Below are positions 33,614 through 45,445 of a DNA stretch of 64,000 nucleotides, one piece after another (position 1 is the stretch's first letter; every line of letters starts with the position of its first letter). A model generated the notes under the pieces. It worked only from the letters and a program-made list of their open reading frames with translations, was not told where the DNA came from and did not search any database. The DNA is from Hypoxylon rubiginosum (Eukaryota > Ascomycota > Sordariomycetes > Xylariales > Hypoxylaceae): NCBI GenBank assembly GCA_902806565.1, contig CADCXA010000065.1, positions 496,001-560,000 of the forward strand, read 5' to 3'. Made by a program: the position numbers and the translations under genes.

Positions 33614-34873
33614 ATGGAAGCCCTCGGTGCTGCCGCTGCCGTAGGGCAGTTCGTCGGTATGGCCGCAAAGATGATCGACTTAATCGCTCGTCTCGAGGAC
33701 TTCCTTAAGAATGCCCCTGCTCGGTATCAGGGCTGGCACACGCAATTAGCTACCCTCGATCACACTATATCTTACATCCGCGATAACACCGAATTACAGA
33801 CCAACCAGGTTAAACGCATAATCGAGGAGATAGCCCCCAAAATACTTAGTCTGATAAAGCTTTGTGAACGATATGCACCGACGCCCAAGGCAGAATGGAG
33901 AAGCAGGCTGAAGAAGGCTCTGTCAGCTTGGGGGGTTGAGCCGAGGATCCTTCAAAATTTTCAATCGTTGGAACAGGATAAAACCACTTTACTTCTCGCA
34001 ATCAACACGTCAAGCAGAGCGACGACACCCGACGAGAAATCTCAACCGACAAGCCTCAACATGGACTACCAAAGGCAGCAAGAGGAAAAAGGGGCTCGAG
34101 ATGGTAGCCGCAATACCGGTAGTGAGTAAAGATGCCCCGCAGTGCATTCTATTTTTATTACTAATGTACCTAATCTGCGCCTTACTAACCACTACTTAGG
34201 TACCTACGTGGCGCCTACTCGTATGCCAGACGCTCCAGATACACCCCCGGCGACTCCCACAGATACGACCCCGAAAACGCACTCGAGACTGCAGTCAGAA
34301 TCTGCGAATGTCCAGACTGCTGGACTCGCACATGATGCAAGTACCAGAACACAGCCAGTGACTCTCCCAAGAATGCGCTCAGAGACGCACTCAGAGACGC
34401 ACCAGCGAGCATCGCCTCAGGGAAACGCAGGGAGCTCTTATACGAACATCACCACCACAGGATTCGCGCATGACGTCGCCAACGACCATAACCACCGAGT
34501 TACAGTAGCTGATATTAGCACAAGCGGAATGGGCAATCGTGTCGCATCACAATCAGCAGCCGTTCCATTCGATCCTACAAAAATTATGGCTCAATTTGGC
34601 TCGGGAATCCCACTTTCGGCACTGGGCCACATAGCTCCACAAGGAACATCGGCGCCGAACCCAAACCCACCATTAGCGCCGGACACGGCATCGGCGCCGG
34701 GCCCGGCATCGACACCAAACCCAATATCGAAACCCAACCCAACATCAACGCCGGACCCGGCATTGCGAGTGAGATCTACGCCGTCGGCGGAACCACCTAC
34801 GTCAAAGGAATCTAAGCACCGCCATACCACTTCTACACATAAAGGTCACAAGCACAAGGAACATTCAAAGTAG
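33614..34873 (+). CDS. SesA/HeLo-like N-terminal domain protein with three TxG repeats and basic tail
   Basis: Two exons (33614-34121 and 34200-34873, donor GTGAGT, acceptor ACTTAG) encode 393 residues. The N-terminal 135 residues (MEALGAAAAVGQFVGMAAKM, IIEEIAPKILSLIKLCERYA, LKKALSAWGVEPRILQNFQS) form an amphipathic helical bundle resembling SesA or HeLo-like domains, which in fungi are cell-death effectors or the N-terminal part of NLR proteins. The second half carries three degenerate repeats: ANVQTAGLAHDAS (34306-34344), TNITTTGFAHDVA (34442-34480) and ADISTSGMGNRVA (34511-34549). A Pro-rich linker (PNPISKPNPTSTPDP) and a His/Lys-rich tail (SKHRHTTSTHKGHKHKEHSK) follow. Spaced repeats after an effector domain are reminiscent of fungal amyloid-signalling motifs, but the match is by shape and not proven. 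No NTPase is fused or adjacent. Confidence 0.72.
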
Positions 34874-36175
34874 ATTGGACTGTGTATTTTCGAGTATTTC
34901 TTTGGGGCCTACTTGTCGGATCTAATATTTAGCGCTAGGAGTCAATCGTTTATAATTTTTTTCAACCTTTATCGTGGTGGTGTTCGATGTTTTGTTTTTC
35001 ATCCCTTTTTTCTATCCAGTTATTCTTATCTCATGCGGTAGTCTAATAAGTCGAAGACCGATATCTCCGAAAGGAGGTGGCATACTTGTAGTAATCTTAC
35101 TTTCGCTTTGTACGACATCATCTAGGACATCGTTGAAAGCCACTTTTCCAATCCGTCAGCTACTTAGGTACTTACCTTGCCGCCGTATTGCGGTACTTTC
35201 ACGTTCATTGTTCCTATCTATTTAGTTAAGTTGAGCTCATTAAATTTTCTGCTTGCCATAACTAGGTGAACTCTTCATATTTCACGCTCCCATGATGAGG
35301 AAATCATTGCGAAAGCCCTCTATCGTTCCTATACTATAGATAGTTCATGCTTGCCTTAAAAAGCAGAAGTTTGGAGCTGTATACCGTTGATTTACTGTTG
35401 CAACATTGTCAGAAGCACTCTCAGTTTTGCAGTTTTCCTTACGCCTAGGCTGTTGGTGAATCGACCCGTCATTTTTATCATAATTAGGCTTTTTTCTGTC
35501 TATTGCCGAAAAGAAAAGCTTGTCACGAGACCGTCCAAGCGATGAGGGAAACCACGACGTTGTTGCACAAGGAGCTATGGACCTAACAGCTACGGACGTC
35601 TTCGTATATACGAGAATACCAGACAAAGAAGCCCGTCGGACAAGGGAACCTGTTGTATGCGCCTCCGATACCCCTAGTAGTATAAGCACCCAATACCGCC
35701 ATCCTAGGGGCCACGACACCTCCCGGATAGTAAGGGCTAGGTTTGTGTAACAAGACCTAAGTCCTGAAAAGCCACTATCTTTCCCTACCTCATGTTGGTG
35801 GGCGTTTGGTGGCACCCCCTTTCTGCCACCCTCCTTGTCATAGAAAACTTCACCTATAAGTTCCTTACCTATAGGCCTGGTCAACTCATATCAAGCGATT
35901 GGTTAATCTGGTTCGTCAGCCGAGTAAGATTTACTCTAAGAACCTGTACCTACCTATGTATTGACCGAGCTCAATCCCATGCTCCTGCTAGCACTGCCTG
36001 TAGGACTTGTAAGTTTTGCTCATAGCCTTACGAAGACAAGGAGCTACAAATGTGTATTTGAAATACAAGTGCTCTCGCTTTATTTGAACTGGCTCGGACT
36101 ATTGTAGCCATCAATACGTTTTACTCACGCCTACACCAATTATTCAACGGGGCGACCAACCCGCGATAAACAGCT
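34874..36175. other. Intergenic region without a supported gene
   Basis: Open frames on either strand (for example about 35345-35884 minus) lack recognisable motifs and have atypical composition. Part of the start should be the 3' end of the repeat-protein transcript. Confidence 0.45.
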
Positions 36176-36766
36176 ATGCCATCCACTGATCCGTATAACA
36201 AGCAACACAAAGGAAAGGAATGCAAGTGTAAAGAGATAGCATCATATGCATACTTGATACATATTGACGAACATACCGGACGGCCGATTCTAGAGTCAGG
36301 TATTTTGCCATGTTTTGTTGCTATGTTTCATATTCCTCGTCTCATTCAAGTCTAGGGATCAAGCGAGCGGCGATATGTAAATCCACCGAATGCGATTACT
36401 ACGAATTTGAGTGGGTAATCGACGAACGAGAGCGAAGTGACTTCATGAATCAGTTCCCAAGGGCTGGCTCTTCACAGCATTCAAACTTTGAGCATCTCTA
36501 CACAGATGGCAACTTCAATAATGTTGGAAGTAAGGAACTTAATTTCATAGTACTAACTCTACCACCGCACTGCTGTATCTGAGAGACTAAGTAGCAAGCA
36601 TTTAGATACAACCAACCAACATCAGCATTTCAATTTCGCTTTTCTCGTGGGAAATGGTGCTCTGGTCCCAATGAGTCCGGCAGCATGGAATTTCCCCTAT
36701 ATGCGATATTGGAGCACCGAAGTGCCTTTTAACGGAGCGCAACCGTCATATGATCAATTCTATTAA
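36176..36766 (+). CDS. Small orphan protein, three exons
   Basis: Exons 36176-36299, 36356-36529 and 36606-36766 join with matching phases to 152 residues. The start reads MPSTDPYNKQHKGKECKCKE, then ASYAYLIHIDEHTGRPILES; intron 1 leads into GIKRAAICKSTECDYYEFEW and VIDERERSDFMNQFPRAGS. The last exon reads HFNFAFLVGNGALVPMSPAA and WNFPYMRYWSTEVPF. Cysteines occur as CKC and in CKSTEC. There is no signal peptide or known domain. Codons look normal and both donors are consensus (GTATTT, GTAAGG), so it is probably a real, lineage-limited gene. It converges with the gene at 37292-36808, leaving only 41 bp between stop codons. Confidence 0.6.
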
Positions 36767-36807
36767 ACATCTTCCTCAAGACTTCCAAAACATCAATATG
36801 CCCTAAA

Positions 36808-37292
36808 CTAGTTTAGATGAGATAGTAGCAAAATAGCAAGAAAGTCTCCTGAAACCCGCGTTTCTCTTGCCAGGCAGTAGTAATGACCTATGTTTAATTG
36901 CTGATCATCCACCATTGCTATCCCCTCAGGTACATGTACAGGTATGAGATTCACTACCCATCCCTGTTCAACGGGTACGACAGTGGTATCGTCGCAATGG
37001 ATAGCAGTGATACGGTTTTGGGCCGAGTTGAACTAGATCGTACATTGGTTATTAGCCGTTACCTAATACATGTCTTTCTAGGGTCAAGGTGATGACATAC
37101 TGTGACCTCGGACGTAAAGTGTTTTAAGAAGTTGGCTGTGGCGGTAGCCAGGGCCTCGGTATTTTTGCAGATACTGACATTGTCAACGGACTGGAAGTCG
37201 GCCTCGCTACCTTGAAGCCACGCCGCGACATTTGGAAGCTCGGCTGCCGCATTGGGCGGCAGGGGTTTCGCTTTGGATTCAGCAGACGACAT
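36808..37292 (-). CDS. Small orphan protein, two exons
   Basis: Exon 1 (37292-37101) reads MSSAESKAKPLPPNAAAELP, then VAAWLQGSEADFQSVDNVSI and ANFLKHFTSEVT. The intron has a GTATGT donor and GATCTAG acceptor with a CTAATAAC branch-like site. Exon 2 (37032-36808) continues FNSAQNRITAIHCDDTTVVP and VEQGWVVNLIPVHVPEGIAM, ending at a TAG. The total is 138 residues. The layout (short helical N-terminus, then beta-rich half) is compatible with a small SnoaL-like barrel, but no motif proves it. Promoter DNA upstream of 37292 is AT-rich. It may pair functionally with the convergent orphan gene, which is inference. Confidence 0.5.
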
Positions 37293-39246
37293 TGGTGACT
37301 AAATGGCGACGATGCAATGGGATGGGATTCGATACGGGCAAAGAGATGCGGTCAAGCTTATCCAGTTGAGGTAAAACCTAACTTTGCGTATTCAATAGAT
37401 ATTCCTGGGTTCTTGGGCTTGAAAGAGCGACTTTGATAATTCGTTGGCGCTAATTGTCACCACTTTATATAGCCGGGTTTGTAGTCGGTACCTAGGTATA
37501 AAACAGGCTCAGTGAGTAAGGCAACTAGTATAGTTCATCACCGTACTGTAGGTCTCAAAGTATGGAGGTACACAGAATCTTAGTGGCTTGGTTATATCTT
37601 ACACCCACCTACCTACAAGGTAGGTAATGAGATAAGTGAAGAAATAGTAAGCCTTTTAGGACCTTTTAGCTTGCGACTTGTGCAAAAAGACGTGTCACAT
37701 TTCGGTGAGAACCGGCCTCGGTTTCCGATAATTTGCACTTTAGTTCATATTGAACCAGCTGAATTATCTTTAGGTGTAGTGATACAACTATTGAAAGGAT
37801 AAAGTCAGCCAGCCACCAGGAACGCCCATACCACCAAGATTCGATATTTGAAAATATTTTCAATAAAGCTTTATAAGAGGTAGATAATGAAATATCTTAA
37901 ACACTGCCCAATTGAGCCTGGAGCCTTGAACCCTTACCACGATCCCGTCCTTCTCTTCCCCCTTTCGTCTTAGTAGCTTTCGAGGAACCTGTTCGTAACT
38001 CTTAGAGCCTGCTGTTGTCAATAATCATATAAGCAAATCAGCCAGTTTACGGATGATTAGCCTACCAGCTCCTACAAGATGCATTAGTGTGATGTAATAA
38101 AGGGCCGAATGAGGGATTGTACTGTCAGAAAAGAGTTGAGCTGAATCATACTGGGGGGCCAGAGTCACATTCACATGTCCGAAATGAGCTGCCTCTTAAC
38201 CCAAAAAGAAAGAAAAAAGATTTGCGCCGATATGAAATACTGGCTATGGCAAGTAGAAATCCATACATGAGTCAGCAGGCATGTTCGTCCCATATGCACG
38301 GTTTTGCATTCGTCTTAGCCCTCAACCCAGAGAGTCAACGGCCAGACGGCTATATACCGAACACCCTGCCTGTTTTGCCTATTATAGTCTAGGAACCGTG
38401 GGAGAGAAGGTTGCCTTGGCTAGTACGAATACCTAAATCATTGGCCCCCATTGCATAAAGGTTGGTAACATGCCCGGATTGCATGCTTACTGCGTGAAAT
38501 ACTACTACCTAAGGTAGGCTACGTAAGTACCCAGGTAGCCTTGTATCCGCTCCGCTCTCGAGTTGGGGGGCACTTAGCATCGAGATTCTACTACTGTGAC
38601 ACAAAGGATATGACAAATTTTATGCCGATTCTTAGCTGGGTAATACATTCTGATACGTAGCTATTAGCCTTAAGGGTTGTCGCTATATTGTAGATCAATC
38701 TGCCTTCCCAATACGACACGTTACCAGCCTTACATACTGATTTAGGACGAACAAGTTAAAGAAAGAATCTTGACCACATTAATGGTCTCGAAAAGCTAGG
38801 AAAAACGTTAATATAAGCTAGACAACCGGAGAAAACAATACGAGATGAAAATTAGTTCTTTAGTTTAAAGGTGGGCGACGGCCTGATGGCTCCTAGAATA
38901 TCCCAACCTAAGTGTATGCACAGAGCGCTAGGTGTCTTTCTATTCCCTCAATGTTAGATTAGTTCGCACCATATAGTCAATAATTAAAAGATTCCATTGG
39001 TGGGCATGCTACAACGTAACTTAGTTTAGTATTAACTAAAACTGTTCTGTAAAAACATGTTCATCGCCCCATCAAATCGCATGTTTCCCGATAGATCATT
39101 GTTGACGTCGCCAATGAGAAGAAACAAGCCCTAAAAGATAGAATCTCTAGCTGTATAGCCTCTTCTCTGCGAATACTTCTCATCTCCTAGCACCCTGTAA
39201 AGAGAAAAGAAGAAAAAGAAAAAGGCCAGTACCTAGCTACTAAGGC
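37293..39246. other. Long intergenic region
   Basis: About 2 kb with no supported gene. Copies of the dispersed motif occur near 37488, 37610 and 38510 (TACCTAAGGTAGG followed by TAAGTACCCAGGTA). The sequence is AT-rich throughout. Confidence 0.5.
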
Positions 39247-40014
39247 CTAGAAGAATCCACCCCTTGTCGTCCCAAAGCCCCCAATAGCCGGCTTGCCAAG
39301 TGGACCAACTTGAAGAGTAGTAGTAGCAGTAGTAGTGGCGGCGGTAGTACGGGTGATGAAACCAGTAGGAGGAGTAGTGGGAGGGGTAGCCGTAGACGGG
39401 GTAGAAGTGATAGTAGGATAGCTAACAGTGACAGTAATGGGAGACGTAACTATGGTGGTACCGGTAGAGGTAGTAGAAACAGTAGCAGCTGTTGTGTAGG
39501 TGGTAGTTGGTGTCTGGCCCGGTCGATCCGAGTTGGCGACGGGCAGGGCGCTCTGTTCTGATGAAGTAGCAATACTTGACGTGGTGCTGCTTGTTACAGT
39601 CGATCCAGACGTAGTCTGTGTGTTTTTCCTTTCGCTTCCTCCCCAAGTACTCGTGCTGCTGTTGGCTGAAGTTGGCGGCGGCGGCGGTAGAATACTAGAT
39701 CCGGAAGAACTAGTGCTCGGCATGGCTTCAGTCGGGGATGCCATCACTGATGATACGGTCTTCTGTTGGGTCTCGGGAGATTGAGAGGCAGGTGCCGGTG
39801 CACCAACGCCTGATGGCCAGACTGTGACCGTTGTGGTCATCGGGTCTTTGTCGACTGGCCACGTCGTGGCGGTCAGGTTCGACGGAAACGAAGCGGAAGA
39901 CTGAAATACCGAACTGGAGCTGTTGCAGCCCGCTAACGTCTGGGTCGTGCCGTTTGGGCTCGATGCACCAGAAGCAAGTGCTCGAGCCCCGAGAGCGAAT
40001 CGTAAAGGATGCAT
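39247..40014 (-). CDS. Ser/Thr-rich, mucin-like protein
   Basis: A single 255-residue frame with an ATG start. Composition is dominated by Ser, Thr and Pro, with runs such as TTTYTTAATVSTTSTG and TPSTATPPTTPPTG, a PPPPPPTS stretch and several NxS/T sequons (NGTTQT, NLTATT, NSSTST). Proteins like this are heavily O-glycosylated at the fungal surface. The N-terminus MHPLRFALGARALASG is only a weak signal peptide and there is no GPI-anchor tail, so an exon may be missing or the frame could be fortuitous in a simple-sequence region. The simple repeat nature argues for caution. Confidence 0.5.
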   Translation of the reverse strand: MHPLRFALGARALASGASSPNGTTQTLAGCNSSSSVFQSSASFPSNLTATTWPVDKDPMTTTVTVWPSGVGAPAPASQSPETQQKTVSSVMASPTEAMPSTSSSGSSILPPPPPTSANSSTSTWGGSERKNTQTTSGSTVTSSTTSSIATSSEQSALPVANSDRPGQTPTTTYTTAATVSTTSTGTTIVTSPITVTVSYPTITSTPSTATPPTTPPTGFITRTTAATTTATTTLQVGPLGKPAIGGFGTTRGGFF

Positions 40015-42074
40015 CGTGTGCGGACGTGCTAGTTGGCTGGCAAAGCTATCATATTATGTCTTCAACTCTGGTTGAATACTTTGCATCGATAAGTACCTGG
40101 GTACACATAAAGGTTGTAGAAGCGTGGCTGCAAAATCTAGGTTCCTTAAATAAACTATTAAGGCCATCAAAGGGGGAAGATATTTTTAAATGCCATTTTG
40201 CTCCCTATCACAGATGATTCTGATGACTAGAAGATCCGGGTAATGCCGTTGAAATTCCCAGTCATTCTAATCGTCACCTACTAGGTCAAGTCAGAGCTTG
40301 GGACAACACATCTGTTTGCTGAATAGTCACGAATGCGTACAGATGTCCTACTTGCCCATCGTCAACCATCGACACAAGTTATCGATTGGTAATAAAGGAA
40401 GTGAAATGTATCATCTTAAATTAGACCATTAAACTAATGTGTCCTTTATCACTAAGAAGGGACTGGATAACGACAAATTAAATGTGACTCACGCTATTAG
40501 GAAGTTTAAGGTAATCTTCACTCTATATTAGCAACGTCACTCACTAATACCACCAACCTGATAGAGTTCGTGTATCGCATAGACCATCGATTCTGCTACC
40601 TACCTTAGGTATCTACCTCCTATCATGTACCCCTATCCGGGTCTTATCCCTTCGACCAAGGTGCCAGGACTCTGGCAAATAATTACTTCGGAACGTATGT
40701 TCGAGAAAGCATATATAATTGAGTCAGGGGGCTAGGGTTATTTTATTGATGACTGAATGTCTGAGGGAAGGAGTAACATTGTCACAGCGAAATTCGCCAT
40801 CACGAAGTTGTAAGGTACGGCAATAGGTGAGATAGCTGAGGTTTCACTCCAGACAACTAGAAATGTGAGGTTGCTGCATACCATACTTGATTGCACGAAT
40901 AGTCATGTGAATTCTTTTCTTAGAAACACATACACTAATATAGCCCGTGATTCGAACATGTTGAAGTTTGAGCGTGTTCTATGAATGACGTGACGTGGTC
41001 GTGAGCTGTGGCAGTGCACCGTGGCTTATATTCTCGGAACGCCATATTTCCGACGCCACACTTTGCAAATCTCGGAGATGATCCTGATCTACTAAGTACA
41101 AGTCAGCCAAAACCCATCTTCAACAGACATGTCTCATCCTAGGCATGGAAAAATTGTCCGCCCAGGTATATGACTATAGACGACGTTCAGTTGGTACTTG
41201 TCCATGGAATAAATAGGGTTTCTAATAATAGACACTCAGACACTTGTTGAAAACAGCTCAACTACCTATGTGCTTTGATATAGCACAGCCGTGTTCGTTC
41301 ACGCGAAGATGTAGATGAAAAGCTGGCATACAGATACATACCTAGGAGGTAGGTATCGATACTAGCCAGGAGCAAATTCTCCTTATAGAATATCTGACCT
41401 TTCCTAATGCTTCAGCTTTCATACATCGGATCGACCAGATCTGGGGACGTGTCGTCATACTTGTCGGATCCTAGCTTACCCTGGCCTACCCTGGCCTACC
41501 CCGTCATTCTCGAGCCAATCAGCCGAGCCATGTCCGCCGGTTCCTGGCCTATTACGGCAACGAGCAACCAGATACTAAATGCTAACCGACTTCTATCAAA
41601 CGAGCTGCCAAGTTTCCTACTTCAACGCGCCGCATCTTACTGGCGGTTCCTTACAGCAGACGCTACTGGTTGATGCAACCATGCCATTCAATCTTCCTAT
41701 CCATGATGTAGTGGGCCAAGGCTCTATGTCACCTCGTTACATACGGCACACCTACGAGGGCCAGTCGTTCCCTCTACTGGCAGACCGGCTAAGGATGCTA
41801 CACCGATTCCAGTCTTGTTGGGCCCGCTAGTTACCCCGGGGTGTCCCATTGAGGGTTCCATTGTCATTTGCCCCCCTGCGGTTGTTATGCATTTCGGCAG
41901 CCTCTCAGCACACTTATAAGCCGCTCCGTGACCTCATATTCATATGCAGAGATGGTATTCACCCTCCAATACCCATCACTATGCATGGAGTGGCAACACC
42001 TTACTGTACTGCGCGCCTGAGAAGAGTCAGCCTACATATTCGAGTATTTCGCGTCACCTAAGAACGCTTTCGCC
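40015..42074. other. Intergenic region with a short tandem repeat
   Basis: No gene is supported in 2 kb. A 10-bp unit CTGGCCTACC is present twice in tandem at 41481-41500, and the TACCTACCTTAGGTATC motif occurs near 40600. Frames between 41400 and 42060 are unconvincing. Confidence 0.5.
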
Positions 42075-44835
42075 ATGACTTTCACCAAAATCTCCCACAG
42101 AACTTCCGTCCCCGGAAATAAAGAAAGTGCGGTTACGCGGCCGAGGTTCAATTCGCTAGTCACGTCAGATCGACTGAGAGAAAGCTCGAGACTCCCATCC
42201 CTTCCCATGGTTAGCAATATTCGCAAAGGGCGGCAATCGATATTTAAAGAGGTAGGACTCGAGGAGGAACGAGAAGACCAATCCCAACACATGGCTTCCG
42301 AGACGTACGAAGAAAGCGATCCAGGTGAAAGGGTCGGATCGACCTCGGACGCGACATCGCCGATTGAAAGGAAGACCTCCGATAGGGAAGAGGATTCCTC
42401 CAAGGGAAAATCAAGGTGGTTCTCTAAATTGGCACCGACAAGGCGGCCGAGAATTAAAACAGCTTCTAGTGCGCCACCTCCTTCTATCGCAGGGCTACAT
42501 AAGCTCTCCATGATCGCTCTGCTTATCGCAATTGTTCTTCCTACTATTAGTTATAATAATGGCCGTAAAAAGGTGGAAATCAGCGGCGCAGACGCAGGCG
42601 TGATCAAACCGAGTCGAATCGCGATTATCGAAAACCGCGACGACAGCCCTACAGACGTCTGTACGAGATGGGCCGGCCAGAGTAAGGGATCGCGTTTTGA
42701 CTACAGCAAGATGGAGACGCTAATCTCCAACTAGGCGCATTAATTAACGGGACCGTCTATTTCTATGGCGGCCGGTCGAAAACTACGGGAGACCAGCAGT
42801 CAAACACGTGGAGTAAGTGTAACTATTCCGGAGCCGAGGCCTCTTAGCTGATCACAACCTAGACAACGACTTCATCGCCCTCGATCTCACCAAGTCCTGG
42901 GATGTCAGTTCGCCGGCTCTAACCGGGCTCGCGCAGCCCTCTGGTCCCCCAGCTATATCTCTAGGTTACCTCTGGAATGACTTGGACCGTCTATATCTAT
43001 ACGGCGGCGAATTTTCCGATAGCCCTATTGCGCAGCCGTCGCCAATCTCGACGTGGATGTACGATGTCGCCTCGTCAACGTGGCAGGAATTCCAAAATCC
43101 TACGACTTCTGCTGGGAATTTCTCGGATCCTGAAGGCGTTCCCATCCAACGCGCAGCGGAGGGTGCAGGCATATCCGTCCCCGAGCTGGGTGTGAGTTGG
43201 TACTTCGGCGGCCATCTCGACTTGTCTACTACGCCGGGATGGTCGAACCAAATCGCCCGGGTCTACTTGAAGAGTCTACTCGAATTCACGCATCCCGGCT
43301 ATGCTAATTCTGGGGTTGACTCGCTCCATGCCTCTGGCGCTCCTGAAGGAGGTGCTTATCGTAACATAACGTGGGGTGGCATTCAGAATCAAGACGGCTT
43401 CACTGAACGTGCCGACGGTGTTTTAGTCTATGTTCCGGGCTGGGGACCTAATGGTATCTTGCTTGGTCTTGGAGGAGGGGTGGTTGGTGACCATGAAACT
43501 ACTGACGCATTCGCTTCTATGAGTACCATTGATGTATACGACATCAAGACGAGTGCCTGGTATCATCAGGAGACATCCGGCGAGGCACCCCAAGTACGGG
43601 TCAACCCCTGCGCGGTCATCTTCTCGGCCCCCGACGCAAGCTCGTTCAACATTTATATGTACGGCGGACAAAACTTGCTTCCTTACGGCAATCAGACCCA
43701 ATACACAGATATATGGATCTTAACCGTGCCCTCGTTCACATGGATCAAGGTCGATCTCTCGACTACCGATGAGCCTCCGGCTCGCGCCGGCCACCAGTGT
43801 GCGGCGCGGGATGGTCAGATGGTAGTGATTGGTGGCTATGTCGGGACCCAGATCGCGTGCGACAGACCCGGCATCTACAACTTCGACGCCTCGAACTTGC
43901 AGTGGAAGAGTTCCTTCGACGCTGCCGATCACCCGGCGGACGCGCATTCGGACAACAGCATCCTCGCTGGCAGCTACGGCTACAAAGTACCGGGCATAGT
44001 GCAGTCCGTGGTGGGAGGCTCATCCGACGGTGGCGCGACAGCGACGCAACCGGCGTCCGGGCCCGCTACCGACGGTCCCTTCAAAACTGGCACGCCGCCG
44101 GTATTCACAATCACGCAACCAGGCAGCACCGCGACCATCACGAACAGCCCCGGCGAGACTGGGGGAGGCGGCGGCGGTAATGGTGGCGGTTCGGACCCAT
44201 CCAATCCGGTTCTGGCGCCGTCGGGCACGAACGGGGGACTCATCGCCGCAGGCGTGATAGCCGGCCTCGCCGGCCTCTCCGCCCTGTACCTCGGCTTCTG
44301 CGCCTGGCTCTACCGTCGGCAAGTGGCCGCCTACAAACGCCACATGGCGGTCGCCAACCGCTACTCGGGCGCGGCCGCTCTAGACGACGGCGGCGGCGCG
44401 TTCCTCGGCGGCGCGGCGGGCGCAGGCGGCGTGCGCGAGAAGCTGCGGAAGCATCACCGGCGCGGCTCGTCGAGCGGCGAAAGCGAGCAGTTCGGCTGGG
44501 TGGGCCACCTCAGCGAGCCCAAGTGGATGGCGACGCCGATGGCGGCGTCGGGCGACGACGTGAGCCCCATGACGTCGGCGTCCGGGTCGGGCTCGGGACG
44601 GCCGCGGCCGAGCGAGGACCGCAACACCTGGGCGTACGACAGCTACATCGGGGGCGCGTCCGGCGGCGGCGGCGGCGGTCTCGGCCGATCCAAGAGCGGC
44701 GCGACGCGCAGCACGGCGAGCGGGGGGTCGGCCGAGGCTTTGCTAGATGGGCGGCAGCCGAATTTTATCAGCGTCGTGCTGGGGCCGAGACGTGCGTTGC
44801 GCGTTGTGAACGGCATGGAGGAGTCGCGTGAATAG
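42075..44835 (+). CDS. Kelch-repeat membrane protein
   Basis: Three exons (42075-42681, 42735-42812, 42863-44835) encode up to 885 residues. Kelch-type blades are visible as GTVYFYGGRSK, DRLYLYGGEFSD, GVSWYFGGHLDL, FNIYMYGGQNLLPYGN and GQMVVIGGYVG, with paired aromatic residues after each GG. A Gly-rich linker (GETGGGGGGNGGGSDPSNP) precedes one transmembrane helix (LIAAGVIAGLAGLSALYLGF) and a cytoplasmic tail rich in Gly and Ser. The start is uncertain: ATG 42075 adds 145 residues of polar sequence before the hydrophobic segment MIALLIAIVLPTISY, which would instead be a signal peptide if translation begins at Met146 (42510). With a signal peptide the Kelch propeller faces outside. Relatives in filamentous fungi are mostly uncharacterised; a cell-wall or polarity role is inference. 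Confidence 0.87.
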
Positions 44836-45445
44836 ATGATACCTTCCCTGTTCTTTAAGCGGTTGTCATGGTCTCATAGTAATATCGTCTGGGAGAGTAG
44901 AAGAGTATGAGAAATGACTTATACGCGTGAGCCTTTGCTTCGAGCATCCGTGTGGTTTGGATGAATTGATTGTACGATACCCAATTGTTGTCCTGCAGTT
45001 GAAAATGGTGCCGTTTGTATATATTAGGTATCTACCTGGTTCTTCGGGATTTCGAGGCTCTTGTATACTAAAGAGCTAGGAGTTAATATCAAAGAAGAAA
45101 CACCCTGCGAAGACAAGAAGCTCGTCAAGCTATAGATGTGATCTCCATAAAAGTCTGTATACTGATATACCTATTTGATTCGTTCGAGTCATACATAATA
45201 AAGATATGTCCCAACCAGACATTTAAGCCTGAGATTCGTTACAACGCCAGCCCAATGCGGATTTCCCAAATAACGATATATAAAACCTGCCGAACTCCAA
45301 TGCCATTTCCGTATCGCAATTTTTTATGTGACCTACCTCATATGGTATATACCCTCTCAAGTGCCATTTCGGTGATATCGGCGACCTAGGTCAATCTGAA
45401 ATATATAAGTAGGTACCTAACCGGGCACTTAATTACTGTGGAAAC
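44836..45445. other. Intergenic region between convergent genes
   Basis: This is AT-rich 3' flanking DNA of the Kelch gene and the convergent unknown gene. The TAAGTAGGTACCTAACC motif lies near 45408. No gene is seen. Confidence 0.5.

Noticed and set aside
35345..35884. 179-codon minus-strand frame
   Set aside because: No motif, no splice partners and a plus-strand frame with equal quality; probably fortuitous.
39310..39784. Plus-strand Ser/Gly-rich frames overlapping the mucin-like gene
   Set aside because: They are reverse-strand readings of the Ser/Thr-rich codons; the minus frame has glycosylation sequons and an ATG.
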